A DNA stretch of 64,000 bases from Aerococcaceae bacterium DSM 111176 (GCA_015863215.1 JACBXN010000045.1:1-64000), one strand, 5' to 3'; counted from the first letter of the stretch, positions 29,267-38,568 are shown. The notes: generated by a model from the sequence alone, not told the origin. Numbers and translations are program-made.

Positions 29267-30070
29267 ATGTTTAATAAAATTTTGAATAATGATTATGAGA
29301 TGCCGATTGTTGGGAGTGGGACGAATACGTTTGGGAAGGTCGATAATGCTTACAGCAATCCGTTGCGTGGGGATTCGCTTGAGGTTGATTGGGCGATTGA
29401 GAATGGTTATCGCCATTTTGATACGGCGCAGTCTTATTTTAACGAAAAAGTTCTGGGTGATGGGATCGCTAAATCGGATGTTCCGCGTTCGGAATTTTTC
29501 ATTACGACTAAATTAAGTACTTGGGAAGGTTACCCGAGTGATGAGTGGGCTCGTGCTGAGATTGAAAAGTCGTTGGAGTTATTGCAGACTGACTATATTG
29601 ACCAATTTTTAATTCATAAGCCTTGGGGTAATGATGAGGAATTAGTGCAGGCGTGGGCTGTGTTGGAAGATTACTATAACCGCGGTGTGTTCAAGTCGAT
29701 TGGTGTTTCTAACTTTTCGGTTGACGAATTGAAAGTAATTTTAGAAAATGGGACTGTTCGTCCAGCGGCGAACCAAATTGAGTCGCATTTAGGCAAATGG
29801 CAAGATGATTTAATTGAGTTCCACAATTCAGAAAACATTGCGACTGTTGCGTGGGGACCGCTTCGTAATATCGGAGAAGCGCCTGAAGCTTTAAAAGCGA
29901 TCGCTGAAAAGTACGGCAAAACGGTTGCTCAGGTTGTATTGCGTTACCAAATTCAACGTGGTGTGGTGGTTATTCCTAAATCACATAACAAAGACCGCCA
30001 AGCGCAGTCATTAGATATCTTCGACTTTGAGTTGACTGAAGAAGAAGCAAATCAAATTAGTGAGATGTAG
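29267..30070 (+). CDS. Aldo/keto reductase
   Basis: NADPH-dependent oxidoreductase of the AKR superfamily, cytosolic; substrate unknown. The start at 29267 follows GAGGAGG with 6 bp spacing and gives MFNKILNNDYEMPIVG. The 267 aa protein has the catalytic tetrad Asp/Tyr in HFDTAQSYFNE, Lys in ITTKLS and His in LIHKPWG, plus the cofactor-binding VVIPKSHNKDR near residue 233. The first third uses mostly G/T-ending codons while the last third does not. Length is at the short end of the family (usually 270-280). Confidence 0.93.
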   Translation: MFNKILNNDYEMPIVGSGTNTFGKVDNAYSNPLRGDSLEVDWAIENGYRHFDTAQSYFNEKVLGDGIAKSDVPRSEFFITTKLSTWEGYPSDEWARAEIEKSLELLQTDYIDQFLIHKPWGNDEELVQAWAVLEDYYNRGVFKSIGVSNFSVDELKVILENGTVRPAANQIESHLGKWQDDLIEFHNSENIATVAWGPLRNIGEAPEALKAIAEKYGKTVAQVVLRYQIQRGVVVIPKSHNKDRQAQSLDIFDFELTEEEANQISEM

Positions 30071-30084
30071 TTTAATTGAATTGG

Positions 30085-30123
30085 AGGGGCCTGTTCTAGC
30101 TTTGCTGGGGCAGGTCTGTTTTT
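30085..30123 (+). terminator. Terminator of the aldo/keto reductase gene
   Basis: ggcctgttctagc against gctggggcaggtc (with G-U pairs) is followed by tgttttt. Confidence 0.65.
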
Positions 30124-30195
30124 GTGGGGTGTGGGTTTACGGCTGGTATTGGGGCTGCGTTCAACTATTGCGGTAAAATCTGGAATGGGAGGTGC

Positions 30196-30509
30196 CGTTA
30201 AACTAAAATGAAAAAGAGTGAAACCGTTTAACGGAATCGGTATATCGTTAAACTAAACTGTAAAATCGAGAAATGGTTTAACGGAATCGAGAAATAGTTT
30301 AACGAAATCGGGTATATCGTTAAACTAAACAGTGGAATCGAGAAAAGGTTTAACGAAATCGGTATATCGTTAAACTAAACTGTAAAATCGGGGAATGGTT
30401 TAACGAAATCGGTATATCGTTAAACTAAACTGTAAAATCGGGGAATGGTTTAACGGAATCGGGTATATCGTTAAACTAAACAGTGGAATCGAGAAAAGGT
30501 TTAATGTTT
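30196..30509. repeat. Tandem array, 50/51-bp unit (cgttaaac type)
   Basis: Unit starts at 30196, 30246, 30318, 30368, 30418 and 30469 give intervals of 50, 72, 50, 50 and 51 (the 72 contains an extra partial unit). Each unit pairs cgttaaac with gtttaacg about 20 bp apart. The array lies between convergent genes, and the base composition of the + strand changes from G/T-rich to A/C-rich across it. Confidence 0.9.
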
Positions 30510-30526
30510 TAGTCATTTCATCAAAA

Positions 30527-30620
30527 CTAGGATCAAAATCCCACTCCAGTTTTGATGCAGATGTGTTTTCCATCAAAACTCGGCCCCAAATCCCGTGCTA
30601 GTTTTGACAGCGAGTAGTTT
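30527..30620. repeat. Two hairpin units (atcaaaact type)
   Basis: atcaaaact pairs with agttttgat in the first unit and with agttttga in the second. The unit starts are about 52 bp apart. Confidence 0.65.
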
Positions 30621-30631
30621 CCATGAAAAAA

Positions 30632-30735
30632 GGATGCGCAAACAGTGCATCCAAGTATTTTCTAAAAGAAAAGGATGCGCAAACAGTGCATCCAAGTATT
30701 TTCTAAAAGAAAAGGATGCATAAAACTGCATCCCC
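30632..30735. repeat. Tandem array, 41-bp unit (ggatgc type)
   Basis: ggatgc...gcatcc hairpins start at 30632, 30673 and 30714, exactly 41 bp apart, with near-identical spacers. The arms are shared with the array at 25.6 kb. The rest of the region up to telA (to 30819) is C-rich non-coding sequence. Confidence 0.9.
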
Positions 30736-30819
30736 GCCACCACGCACCCACTCACAACTAAATCCAACCAAAAATCCACCCAACTCATAGAGCGGGGTGG
30801 CCAAAAAGGGTAGATTAAA

Positions 30820-32088
30820 TTAAATATCCAACTTATCAAACGGGACTTCTTCGGCTTGTTTAAAGTCACGCTCGCGTTGTTTGCTAGAGATAGCTAATAA
30901 CTGATCGCGTAGTTCGTCTTCCATGCCGCGTAATTCTGATTCGGCTACTCGGCGTTGACGGCGTCCGGTTTCTTGGATTTCTAATGTTTCTTGTAGGGCG
31001 TCGACTAAGTTGCGTTGTGATTGTTGTAGAGTTTGTAAGTCGACGACGCCACGTTCGGTTTCACGCGCTACGTCTACAGTCGATTGTTTCAACATTTCTG
31101 AGTTTTTCAATAGTAAATCGTTCGTTGTCTCAGATACCATACGCTGTGATGTTGCAGCATTTTGTTGACGCAATAGAGCCAACGCGATGGTAATTTGATT
31201 TTCCCATAATGGGATTGCTGTGTGAAGTGACACTTGAATCTTCTCCGCTAATGCTTGGTTTGTATTTTGAATCAAGCGAATTTGCGGTGCTTGTTGGATT
31301 GTCATTTGACGAGTTAATCGCAAATCATGTGTTCGTTTGTCTAAACGATCTAAGAATTGGTTAAGGTCGTGCACTTTTTGGACAGCCATTTGGTCTTGAG
31401 ATTCATGGGCTGCTTGGATTGCTTCTGGAATGGTAGTTTCTTGTAATTCCTGCAATTTCAATTCGCCGGCTGCTATGTAGACATTCAATGCTTCGAAGTA
31501 ATCTTTGTTTTTATCATAGAAACTATCTAACATTAAATTGTCGTTAAGTAATTCGTTTTTCTCACGCTCCAAACGAATCGCAATGCGGTCAATTTGACTA
31601 CCAATTTTTTGGTATTGTAATTGTGTCTCGTCGATTGAGCGGCGTACTTTTCCAAATAATTTAGAAAAGAAACTTGGCTCCGCTGAAAGTTCACGCGGAT
31701 CAGTTGACTTCAATTGTGTCATTAATTCCGTTAACGAATCGCCGATTTCTCCAGTATCTTTAACTGAAACTTGCGACAGAATCTCACGCGAGAATTCACT
31801 TAATTTCTTCTGTGCGTTTGAACCATAAGCTAAGACCGCGCCCATATTACTTTCGTCGATTTGTGTAGACAAGTCTTGGGCTTGTTTTTTTCGGTGCTCA
31901 GGTAGGCGTTCGATTAATTTTTCAGAGGTGAGTTCTTTTTTTGCTAAAATCTCTGCATCTGCTAAATCTTTATCAAAGGAAGACTGCATTTCGGTGTCTT
32001 CCACATCAAATGGATTTTTGAGTAAATCATCGACACCTGAATGGTCTTCATTTAACATTTGTTCAAATAAATCTTTTTCTTCACTCAT
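30820..32088 (-). CDS. TelA-family (toxic anion resistance) protein
   Basis: A 422 aa, mostly helical cytoplasmic protein of the TelA/KlaA family, named for tellurite resistance but of uncertain mechanism; in Listeria a homologue affects tolerance to cell-envelope stress. The long charged helices (NERD-unrelated), the QAPQIRLIQNTNQALAEKIQ segment near residue 270 and the following TAIPLWENQITIALALLRQQ region (in part) are the family core. An AGGAG site precedes the ATG. It lies 12 bp after the XpaC-like gene in a two-gene operon, the usual pairing. Confidence 0.88.
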   Translation of the reverse strand: MSEEKDLFEQMLNEDHSGVDDLLKNPFDVEDTEMQSSFDKDLADAEILAKKELTSEKLIERLPEHRKKQAQDLSTQIDESNMGAVLAYGSNAQKKLSEFSREILSQVSVKDTGEIGDSLTELMTQLKSTDPRELSAEPSFFSKLFGKVRRSIDETQLQYQKIGSQIDRIAIRLEREKNELLNDNLMLDSFYDKNKDYFEALNVYIAAGELKLQELQETTIPEAIQAAHESQDQMAVQKVHDLNQFLDRLDKRTHDLRLTRQMTIQQAPQIRLIQNTNQALAEKIQVSLHTAIPLWENQITIALALLRQQNAATSQRMVSETTNDLLLKNSEMLKQSTVDVARETERGVVDLQTLQQSQRNLVDALQETLEIQETGRRQRRVAESELRGMEDELRDQLLAISSKQRERDFKQAEEVPFDKLDI

Positions 32089-32100
32089 CTAGGTCACTCC

Positions 32101-33204
32101 TTATTTATGATTGTTAAGAAAATCATCTAAGTCTTGCATCATATCATCCACGTTACTTTGCCCGATATCTTCTTTAATTATATCATCTACATTATCGGAT
32201 TTGCTATTTTTACCATTTAAGATACGTTCAGCAAAGGCAATTTCTTCATCCATCGCATTATAAGTCGCTTGATGGAATTGGATGTAATCTTCATTTATCT
32301 CTTCGGCAATTAATTCGATCATTTGAGCTGACTTATCTAAAATAAGATAAGTCTGTTTGTTCTTCGCGACATGCCCATTGATTTCATTATATTTATCTAC
32401 TAAATCTGTTAAGTTTGGTAATAATTTGTATAAGAAATTACCCGCTTCTCCGATGCGATTTGGCTCTTCAACAATTGATCGAAAATAATCTTGACACGTA
32501 ATTACTGTTTTATGTCTTAAATTAATCGCGCGTAATTTGGCTGTTTCGTTAAATGTTTCATCTAATTCGAAAATCATATCACGAGCTGGCGCCATTTGTT
32601 CACGGAAGTAGTTAACATCTTCGTTACTTAATCCTGCTTCATGATAGTCAGACATTTTATCTTTTGAAAAATCTTTACTCGATTTGAAAGACTTGCCAGA
32701 CATTTTTTCGACTACTTTCGAAACGAGATAGACAATCAAATGAGCGATCACATTTAAGACCAAAATGCTGATCGTTGTGATACTGATAGCGGCAAAGATA
32801 TCCATTGATGAGTTAAACTCACGGGTCGTATAGAAACTTGGTGCCATAACAGAAATGAATACTGCATTTAATATCATGTTAATAATGAAAATAACAATAT
32901 TAAATATTTGATTTCCTTTAGCAAATTGATGCTCGTAAACGGCAAATGGTAAGATTAAGTTAGCAAACCAACTAAACACGATACCTATTTGAATCGCTAG
33001 AACGGATGTCATGAAATTATTGTTAAGCATTAATATAGCGAACAATGCAACACCCAACCAGAGGACAATCGTTCTAATTATGGGGTTAAACTTTTTGAAT
33101 TGAGCAACGCGCTCTCGTTCGGGTGTACGGTAAATGTTTACAATGGTCATAACAGCCAAAATGGTCAAAATTACTTGACTGGCTACTGTTGATAAAAACA
33201 TCAT
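32101..33204 (-). CDS. XpaC-like membrane protein, TelA partner
   Basis: A 367 aa protein with about six hydrophobic segments in the first 165 residues and a soluble helical C-terminal half. The C-terminal part (YHEAGLSNEDVNYFREQM near residue 198, then alternating charged helices) resembles the '5-bromo-4-chloroindolyl phosphate hydrolysis' XpaC family, which is commonly encoded next to telA. No hydrolase motif is visible, so the family name should not be read as an activity. AGGAGG precedes the ATG. The operon diverges from nudF. The C-terminus is acidic. Confidence 0.72.
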   Translation of the reverse strand: MMFLSTVASQVILTILAVMTIVNIYRTPERERVAQFKKFNPIIRTIVLWLGVALFAILMLNNNFMTSVLAIQIGIVFSWFANLILPFAVYEHQFAKGNQIFNIVIFIINMILNAVFISVMAPSFYTTREFNSSMDIFAAISITTISILVLNVIAHLIVYLVSKVVEKMSGKSFKSSKDFSKDKMSDYHEAGLSNEDVNYFREQMAPARDMIFELDETFNETAKLRAINLRHKTVITCQDYFRSIVEEPNRIGEAGNFLYKLLPNLTDLVDKYNEINGHVAKNKQTYLILDKSAQMIELIAEEINEDYIQFHQATYNAMDEEIAFAERILNGKNSKSDNVDDIIKEDIGQSNVDDMMQDLDDFLNNHK

Positions 33205-33285
33205 TTTAAAAACCTCCTATTGTTTTCTTCTCAATTATATTGTAGCACAGCATTTTCTGTCGCTTATAGGCCTCAAGTCCTATCT

Positions 33286-33295
33286 TTGGTATAAT
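33286..33295 (+). promoter_or_regulatory. Extended -10 promoter of nudF
   Basis: TTTGGTATAAT contains a TGn-extended -10; no clear -35 is present. It lies about 105 bp before nudF, in the divergent region with the xpaC/telA operon. Confidence 0.45.
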
Positions 33296-33400
33296 AGGGG
33301 AAATTAAACCATTTCAATAGTAAAAGTAACCCATATTGATTACAATAAATTCGATAAATAAACACAATTACAAGTTAATATAAATAGGAGAGGGTAAATC

Positions 33401-33976
33401 ATGTTAACCGATCAATCAAAGATTAAATTTCAAAACTCTGGAAAAGTAATTACTACTGAACAAATTTTCAATGGACACGTTCTTGACTTATACGTCAATC
33501 AAATGAAGATTGACGATCAAATCGTCGAGCGTGAACTCGTTCACCGTCATCCTGGTGTCGGTATTTTAGCGATTACACCAGAGGAGAAAATTGTTTTTGT
33601 TAAACAATACCGTCCTGCAGTGGATGAATATTTAATGGAAATGCCAGCAGGGCTGATCGATTTAGTTGAAGGTGAATTTGAAGACCCTCTCGTTGCAGCA
33701 AAACGTGAATTAGAAGAAGAAACAGCATATCAAGCAGCTAACTGGAAGGAAATTGGTGAATTTTATGTCTCACCAGGTGCATTAGATGAGAAATTACATC
33801 TCTATATTGCGACCGATTTAAAACGAGTGGAAAATCCACTTCCAGCTGATGAAGATGAAAATATCGAATTAATCGAATTAGAAAAAGCAGAGGTGCTTGA
33901 TTTACTGAGAACCAACCAAATTCGAGACGCAAAGACAGTTATTGCGCTCCAATATTGGTTACTAAACGAGGAGTGA
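33401..33976 (+). CDS. nudF: NUDIX hydrolase, ADP-ribose pyrophosphatase type
   Basis: A 191 aa cytosolic hydrolase that likely cleaves ADP-ribose to AMP and ribose 5-phosphate. The Nudix box is visible in order: G of PAGLID, E of the insert, then AAKRELEEETAY (about residues 105-116) with the metal-binding REL-EE. VKQYRPAVDEYLMEMPAG before it is typical of the NudF subgroup. GGAGAGGG precedes the ATG. It heads an apparent operon nudF-macP-like-mtnN-coaBC with gaps of 4, 16 and 1 bp. Confidence 0.93.
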   Translation: MLTDQSKIKFQNSGKVITTEQIFNGHVLDLYVNQMKIDDQIVERELVHRHPGVGILAITPEEKIVFVKQYRPAVDEYLMEMPAGLIDLVEGEFEDPLVAAKRELEEETAYQAANWKEIGEFYVSPGALDEKLHLYIATDLKRVENPLPADEDENIELIELEKAEVLDLLRTNQIRDAKTVIALQYWLLNEE

Positions 33977-33980
33977 TTTT

Positions 33981-34409
33981 GTGGTCAGAAATTTATTTAA
34001 ACGCAAAACAAAAAATACAGATAATATAGAAGAAACAGAAATTAAAAAGGGACCCCGTGAATCAGAAATTATTGATTTTAAAGATTCATCTAGCTACTAT
34101 AATAGTAACGAAAATTTTAACGAAGATAGGGTGACAGACCAGGAATACAATCCAGCGGATTATGATTCGGACTATCAAACTGCTTATGATCCTGAAACGC
34201 ATGCCGATTACGAAGCAGATTATAACCCAGACTACACCGCTGAATATCCCCCTGAATACGACGCAGAAAACCCTAACGAGACCGATCCAGAATTTAAATA
34301 CCACCGCCGTGCCAAATACCATGCCCGCACGGACCGCTTTTTAAATAACGGCATCATCATCGTCGGCGCCTTGCTCATTTGTGTCTTATTAATCGCCTTC
34401 TTTATGTAA
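33981..34409 (+). CDS. Putative MacP-like cell-wall synthase accessory protein
   Basis: A 142 aa protein with a basic N-terminus, a long acidic Asp/Tyr/Asn/Glu-rich middle made of repeated (D/N)PDY/EYxPEY-like elements, and one C-terminal membrane helix (about 118-140) preceded by KYHARTDRFLNN. In Streptococcus pneumoniae the nudix-mtnN interval holds macP, encoding a phosphoprotein that activates class A PBP2a and has the same N-in, single C-terminal helix layout. The call is by position and topology; sequence identity looks low. The GTG start follows GAGGAGTGA. A simple tail-anchored protein of other function is possible. Confidence 0.5.
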   Translation: MVRNLFKRKTKNTDNIEETEIKKGPRESEIIDFKDSSSYYNSNENFNEDRVTDQEYNPADYDSDYQTAYDPETHADYEADYNPDYTAEYPPEYDAENPNETDPEFKYHRRAKYHARTDRFLNNGIIIVGALLICVLLIAFFM

Positions 34410-34425
34410 TAGAAACGAGGAATTT

Positions 34426-35127
34426 ATGAAAATTGGAATTATTGGCGCAATGCCTGAAGAGATTGCTTTATTAAAACGTAGTATGAACATTGAAGATACG
34501 GTCAAACACTATGGTTCCGACTTTTTTGTGGGGACTTTACACAGTATCCCCATCGTTTTAGTTGAGTCAGGTATCGGAAAAGTTAATGCGACCATCTCGA
34601 CCGTACTTTTGATTGAACACTTTAATGTGACGGCCGTGATCAACACAGGTTCTGCCGGAGCAATTGATCCTGCTCTTTCAATCGGAGATGTAGTCGTCGC
34701 AAATTACCTTGTGCATCATGATGTGGATGTGACAGGTTTTGGCTATAAACCAGGACAAATGGCGGGAATGCCTGAGGGATACTTCTCAGATGCGGAGTTA
34801 GTACGCTTAGCCCAAGATGCAGTAAGACGTCAAGGAGTTGAGCCTGTTCTAGGATTAGTGGTCAGTGGCGATGAGTTTGTCAACTCGCCGGAGCGAATTG
34901 AATCGATCCGAGCAACATTCCCAACGGCACGCGCTTGTGAAATGGAATCGGCTGCGATTGCCCAAACAGCTTATGCTATGGATGTTCCATTTGTCATCGT
35001 GCGCGCGATATCGGATTCTGCTGACCAAGACGCTGCAGTGACTTTCGACGAATTTATAGTAGACGCAGGGAGACAATCGGCACGAATGATCGAAGATATT
35101 ATGTTGAATTTAAGCCAGGAGGGGTAA
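34426..35127 (+). CDS. mtnN: 5'-methylthioadenosine/S-adenosylhomocysteine nucleosidase
   Basis: Hydrolyses MTA and SAH to adenine plus methylthioribose or S-ribosylhomocysteine, linking methyl recycling with the AI-2 precursor pathway. The 233 aa length is standard. Visible are IGIIGAMPEE at the N-terminus with the catalytic glutamate, VLVESGIGKVNA-type loop (residues 45-56), NTGSAGAIDP near 79, SGDEFV near 147, and CEMESAAIAQ near 172. The catalytic Asp is in RAISDSADQDA near 197. ACGAGGAA precedes the ATG. Confidence 0.96.
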   Translation: MKIGIIGAMPEEIALLKRSMNIEDTVKHYGSDFFVGTLHSIPIVLVESGIGKVNATISTVLLIEHFNVTAVINTGSAGAIDPALSIGDVVVANYLVHHDVDVTGFGYKPGQMAGMPEGYFSDAELVRLAQDAVRRQGVEPVLGLVVSGDEFVNSPERIESIRATFPTARACEMESAAIAQTAYAMDVPFVIVRAISDSADQDAAVTFDEFIVDAGRQSARMIEDIMLNLSQEG

Positions 35128-35128
35128 A

Positions 35129-36343
35129 ATGTTAACGGACCAAAATGTCGGGCTCTTTATTACCGGGGGCATCGCTTCATATAAGATGGCAGAGTTGGCG
35201 CGTCTTTTGATCAAGCAGGGCGCGAATGTGCGCGTTGTGATGAGCCGTTCGGCGACCGAATTTATTACGCCGATGACTTTACAAATTTTAACGAAGAATG
35301 AAGTGTTGACGGATACTTTTGAAGAGAGACATCCTGAATTTGTCCAACATGTTGAGATGGCGCAGTGGGCCGATATTGCGATTGTGGCGCCAGCGACTGC
35401 TAATGTGATTGGTAAAATCGCCAACGGCATCGCGGACGAAATCGTGTCGACGACGTTACTCGCTCACGATAAACCGTTGATTATCGCACCTGCGATGAAT
35501 GACCGCATGTTGTCAAACCCAGCAACTAAGCGCAATCTAGCACTTCTGGAAGAAGACGGGCACACGATTATCGAACCTGACACAGGATTTTTAGCAGAAG
35601 GGTATGAAGCCCGCGGACGCCTGCCTGAACTGACGCGTATTGTTGATGTAGTCATCAAACGCCATGTCCAAAAAGGATTGCGTCAATTATTACACGGCAA
35701 AAAAGTCGTTGTCACAGCTGGCGGTACGGTTGAGCGCATCGATCCAGTTCGTTACATCTCAAATGACTCTTCTGGTAAAATGGGCTACGCTTTAGCCCGC
35801 GCCGCAGAGTGGTATGGCGGTGACGTTCATTTAATCTCTACTAAGAAGAGTATGGTTGCACCAGAAGGTGTGACAGTCGAGTACGTGGAATCAGCTCGGG
35901 AGATGCAAGAAGCGGTTGAACGTCAATATGATGATGCGCAATTCGTTGTGATGGCAGCAGCAGTTAGTGATTACCGCGTCAAAAATAAAGCCGATCAAAA
36001 AATCAAAAAGTCTGGCGATTCTTCCGATTTGGTGATCGATTTAGAGGAGAATCCAGATATTTTAGCTGGCTTGGGTGCTAAGAAAAAGCATCAGACTTTA
36101 ATTGGGTTTGCGGCTGAGACTGAGAACTTGATTGAAAATGCGATGAGTAAAATTAAGCGTAAGAATGCGGATTGGATTATTGCTAATGATGTGTCGAAGG
36201 ATGGGTCTGGTTTTAATGTGGATACGAATGAAGTGACGATTATTTCGAGTGATAAGTCGGTTTATCAGTTGCCGGAGATGACGAAGTTGGATGCGGCGCT
36301 ATCGATTTGGCAGACAGTGTTGGAGGCGGAGGATAGATCGTAA
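35129..36343 (+). CDS. coaBC: Bifunctional phosphopantothenoylcysteine decarboxylase / phosphopantothenate-cysteine ligase
   Basis: Two steps of coenzyme A synthesis in one 404 aa protein. The N-terminal flavin decarboxylase half has GGIASYKMAELARLL, the active-site histidine region ATANVIGKIANGIADE and PAMNDRM near residue 121. The C-terminal ligase half begins at KKVVVTAGGTVERIDPVRYI near 190 and contains SNDSSGKMGYALARAA. Fused coaBC is the normal bacterial form, although many streptococci have split genes. The ATG lies 1 bp after the mtnN stop with CAGGAGGGG. From about 36020 codons become strongly G/T-ending. Confidence 0.96.
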   Translation: MLTDQNVGLFITGGIASYKMAELARLLIKQGANVRVVMSRSATEFITPMTLQILTKNEVLTDTFEERHPEFVQHVEMAQWADIAIVAPATANVIGKIANGIADEIVSTTLLAHDKPLIIAPAMNDRMLSNPATKRNLALLEEDGHTIIEPDTGFLAEGYEARGRLPELTRIVDVVIKRHVQKGLRQLLHGKKVVVTAGGTVERIDPVRYISNDSSGKMGYALARAAEWYGGDVHLISTKKSMVAPEGVTVEYVESAREMQEAVERQYDDAQFVVMAAAVSDYRVKNKADQKIKKSGDSSDLVIDLEENPDILAGLGAKKKHQTLIGFAAETENLIENAMSKIKRKNADWIIANDVSKDGSGFNVDTNEVTIISSDKSVYQLPEMTKLDAALSIWQTVLEAEDRS

Positions 36344-36370
36344 TGATTAATTTTAAAGAACTGGCATAGG

Positions 36371-36657
36371 AATTTGCTTCATACAGCCATCATTTTCTCC
36401 GTGGGGGACGCCTTCATAGCCCTTGGCTATTCCGGACTATTTTGACTAGGCAGTCTGTAAGGCACTAAAGTGCCAACAGCCTCATAAGCTCGGCTAGTTA
36501 TCAGAAATGATCTATAGTTATTTGAATGTGTTGTAAATTATGGAACTAAATTTATTACGCATGTGAACTCGTAATGTTGCTAAAGCAACAACGATTTCAG
36601 CAGCTGCGCCAAAATCCCTTTTTCCCACGGGAAAATAATGGCTGTATTCCGCAAATT
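36371..36657 (-). repeat. Long palindromic element B, copy 4 (inverted), with inner module C
   Basis: Termini aatttgc (36371) and gcaaatt (to 36657) enclose tacagccatcattttc pairing with gaaaataatggctgta. Orientation is opposite to the 18.6 kb copy. It carries the ggcactaaagtgcc module and, at 36559-36603, module C (gttgctaaagcaac hairpin). Confidence 0.85.
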
Positions 36658-36854
36658 CTTAAGTTAGAATTTTAATCTATGTTCAATATGATGATATCTC
36701 CATCTCCACCCTGGTTTTGTTGGGAGGTTCCATTGTGGGTAGTTTGATGGTAGAACTGCTTGGCTTGGGCTTGTTTTGGTTTTAAGGTAAGGATGAAAAT
36801 AATAAAATTTTAGGCAAGCTCAGTTGATTGGGGCTTGTCTTTTTTAATGCGGAT

Positions 36855-36952
36855 CTTTTCGCTTGAGCGAAAAGTGTCTTAGTGAGAATGAAGCTTTTCG
36901 ACTTGTGTCGAAAACCATTTTACCAATGGAAAGGAGTCGCCGGTGCGACTCC
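36855..36952. repeat. Hairpin ladder D4 (three hairpins)
   Basis: cttttcgc/gcgaaaag (36855-36874), gcttttcgac/gtcgaaaac (36893-36915) and ggagtcgc/gcgactcc (36933-36952) have centres 39 bp apart. The middle arm differs from the gcttttagg form elsewhere, yet still pairs. Confidence 0.8.
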
Positions 36953-37045
36953 TCTCAAATCAAACAAATTCAAATCTAATTTCTTCCCAGTTTGCACTTG
37001 AAATATGCTATGATAAAGCCAAATTTATTCCACGAGGATGATAAA

Positions 37046-37540
37046 ATGTTAGAAAATATTAAATTTCCAATTGGGCTTCGGATTATTAAAACGGGTCTCG
37101 CTGTGTTTCTGTGCATTCTATTCGCGATGCTGTTAGACCTCGGTAGTCCGGCACTAGCTTGTCTGGCCGCTGTTTTCACGATGCGCCAGGACATGAATCA
37201 GAGTCTACATTACGGCTCGATGCGCATTGCCGGTGTATTTCTCGCAGGTGCTGTCACGATCATGATTATCTTACTTTTCCCGTTATCAGGGGCTGCTGAT
37301 CCGCTACTCCTAGCGCTCGTTCCGCTAGGCATCATCGCTTACATTTTCCTAGCCGACAAATTCCACATGCACTCCGGCATCATCGTCGGATGCGCCACGA
37401 TGTTCATCATCATGTTCGACATCCCGACCGACAACCAGCTCACCTACGCCCTCAAACGCCTCGCCCTCACCGTTGTCGGCGTAGCCATCGCACTTATTGT
37501 CAACAAAATCTTACCCAATCATTACTCTTCAAAAGTGTAA
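37046..37540 (+). CDS. FUSC / aromatic acid exporter-like membrane protein
   Basis: A 164 aa protein that is almost entirely hydrophobic, with about five membrane segments. It resembles the N-terminal membrane part of ArAE/DUF939-type (FUSC) proteins: IKTGLAVFLCILFAMLL, FTMRQDMNQSLHYGSMRIAG and VIALIVNK-like end. Bacterial ArAE_1 proteins usually have an added ~150 aa cytoplasmic domain, which is missing, so this is a short, membrane-only form. The start at 37046 follows CACGAGG at 8 bp. The second half uses A/C-ending codons and the first does not. Substrate unknown. An extended -10 (TGCTATGAT, 37006-37014) lies upstream. Confidence 0.7.
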   Translation: MLENIKFPIGLRIIKTGLAVFLCILFAMLLDLGSPALACLAAVFTMRQDMNQSLHYGSMRIAGVFLAGAVTIMIILLFPLSGAADPLLLALVPLGIIAYIFLADKFHMHSGIIVGCATMFIIMFDIPTDNQLTYALKRLALTVVGVAIALIVNKILPNHYSSKV

Positions 37541-37554
37541 TTCAGATAATTAAA

Positions 37555-37850
37555 CGAGTAACTACGATCCTTGTTGGAAATGTAGTTACTCATTTTTGTC
37601 AGGTAAGCCCTCAAATAGGTTTGCGTGGCATCGATGGTCACTGTTGTTCCATCGCGGAGATTTAGTAATTGTCGATGGTCATAGTTGTCCCATCGAGATC
37701 TGCGTCTTGGTAACAACTCACAGAAATCCAAAAGTTGTTACTCAGAACCATATGTATCGGGTAACAACTCATAGATAAATCAAAGTGTTACTCAGAACAC
37801 ATGTAACGGGTAACAACTCTTTACTCCAACGAGTTGTTATCCAGTCTTTA
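37555..37850. repeat. Hairpin array, ~51-bp unit (gtaacaactc type)
   Basis: Units starting gtaac at 37710, 37761 and 37810 (intervals 51 and 49) each pair gtaacaactc with (g)ttgttac. Upstream, related units have other arms: gtaactac/gtagttac (37558-37590) and tcgatgg/ccatcga around 37632-37700. It lies between convergent genes. The gtaacaactc arms recur at 50.5 and 51.1 kb. Confidence 0.85.
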
Positions 37851-37860
37851 ATATTTAAAC

Positions 37861-38568
37861 TTACCCCTCAGCAATCTCCATTTCTTCAGCTAAATCAGTG
37901 TAGTCGATCTCGCCTTGCATGAAGTCTTCGTGGTTGGTAGCAAAATTTTGCAGAATAGCATCGATTGTTTGAATTTGCACGGTCGCGTCATCGACGATGT
38001 AATCAATGATGTGGCCACCGAATGTTCGGTCATCTGAAATAAAATGGCAATGGAAGCCACCTTTACTCACACCATCAAACAAATCGGGTGTCAGAATTCC
38101 GATCGCAGTTCCTTGAACATTATAAGTCTCAAACTCTTCTTGCCCATCAGCCGCCTCAATCAAACGAGGATAAGGCTTTGTCTGCGGTGACACTGCGCGT
38201 GTTTGCACAAAAGGGTAGTGACCGTCAATACGAATGACTGAGAAGACGTTCTTGCTGCGCACCATTCCGGTAATAACAGAACGCAATTTCTTCAAAGTAA
38301 TCGGACGATCAATCTCATAGCGCATATCCGGCTTAAAATCAGCCACCGCCGCATAAGGTGTCGTCCCATTCTCATCCGCTATAGTGACTTTCCCCGAATC
38401 TTTAATCTGGTAAATAACACCATCCAGCATCGTCAACTCGCCATCAAAAGTATGAAAAGTCCCGATCCCAGTATCCCCATATTTACGCAAATCCTTAAGC
38501 GGCAATGTCCCATCAAAGAACCCCGCCATCAAATCCCCCAAAGTCTGATGCTGAAACAACACATTCAT
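37861..38568 (-). CDS. alsD: Alpha-acetolactate decarboxylase
   Basis: Converts 2-acetolactate to acetoin in the butanediol/acetoin overflow pathway; cytosolic, zinc-dependent. The 235 aa length is typical. The N-terminal LFQHQTLGDLMAGFFDGT, GIGTFHTFDGELTMLDGV, and the metal-binding GGFHCHFISDDRTFGGHI (histidines near residues 173-190) are visible. No acetolactate synthase gene is next to it. The gene faces the FUSC-like gene and shares its A/C-rich (+ strand) composition zone. A weak ribosome site (GAGGGGG) lies before the ATG. Confidence 0.95.
   Translation of the reverse strand: MNVLFQHQTLGDLMAGFFDGTLPLKDLRKYGDTGIGTFHTFDGELTMLDGVIYQIKDSGKVTIADENGTTPYAAVADFKPDMRYEIDRPITLKKLRSVITGMVRSKNVFSVIRIDGHYPFVQTRAVSPQTKPYPRLIEAADGQEEFETYNVQGTAIGILTPDLFDGVSKGGFHCHFISDDRTFGGHIIDYIVDDATVQIQTIDAILQNFATNHEDFMQGEIDYTDLAEEMEIAEG

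Noticed and set aside
30196-30509. Replication origin or plasmid iterons
   Set aside because: No dnaA, rep or DnaA boxes are nearby, and similar arrays occur at many loci.
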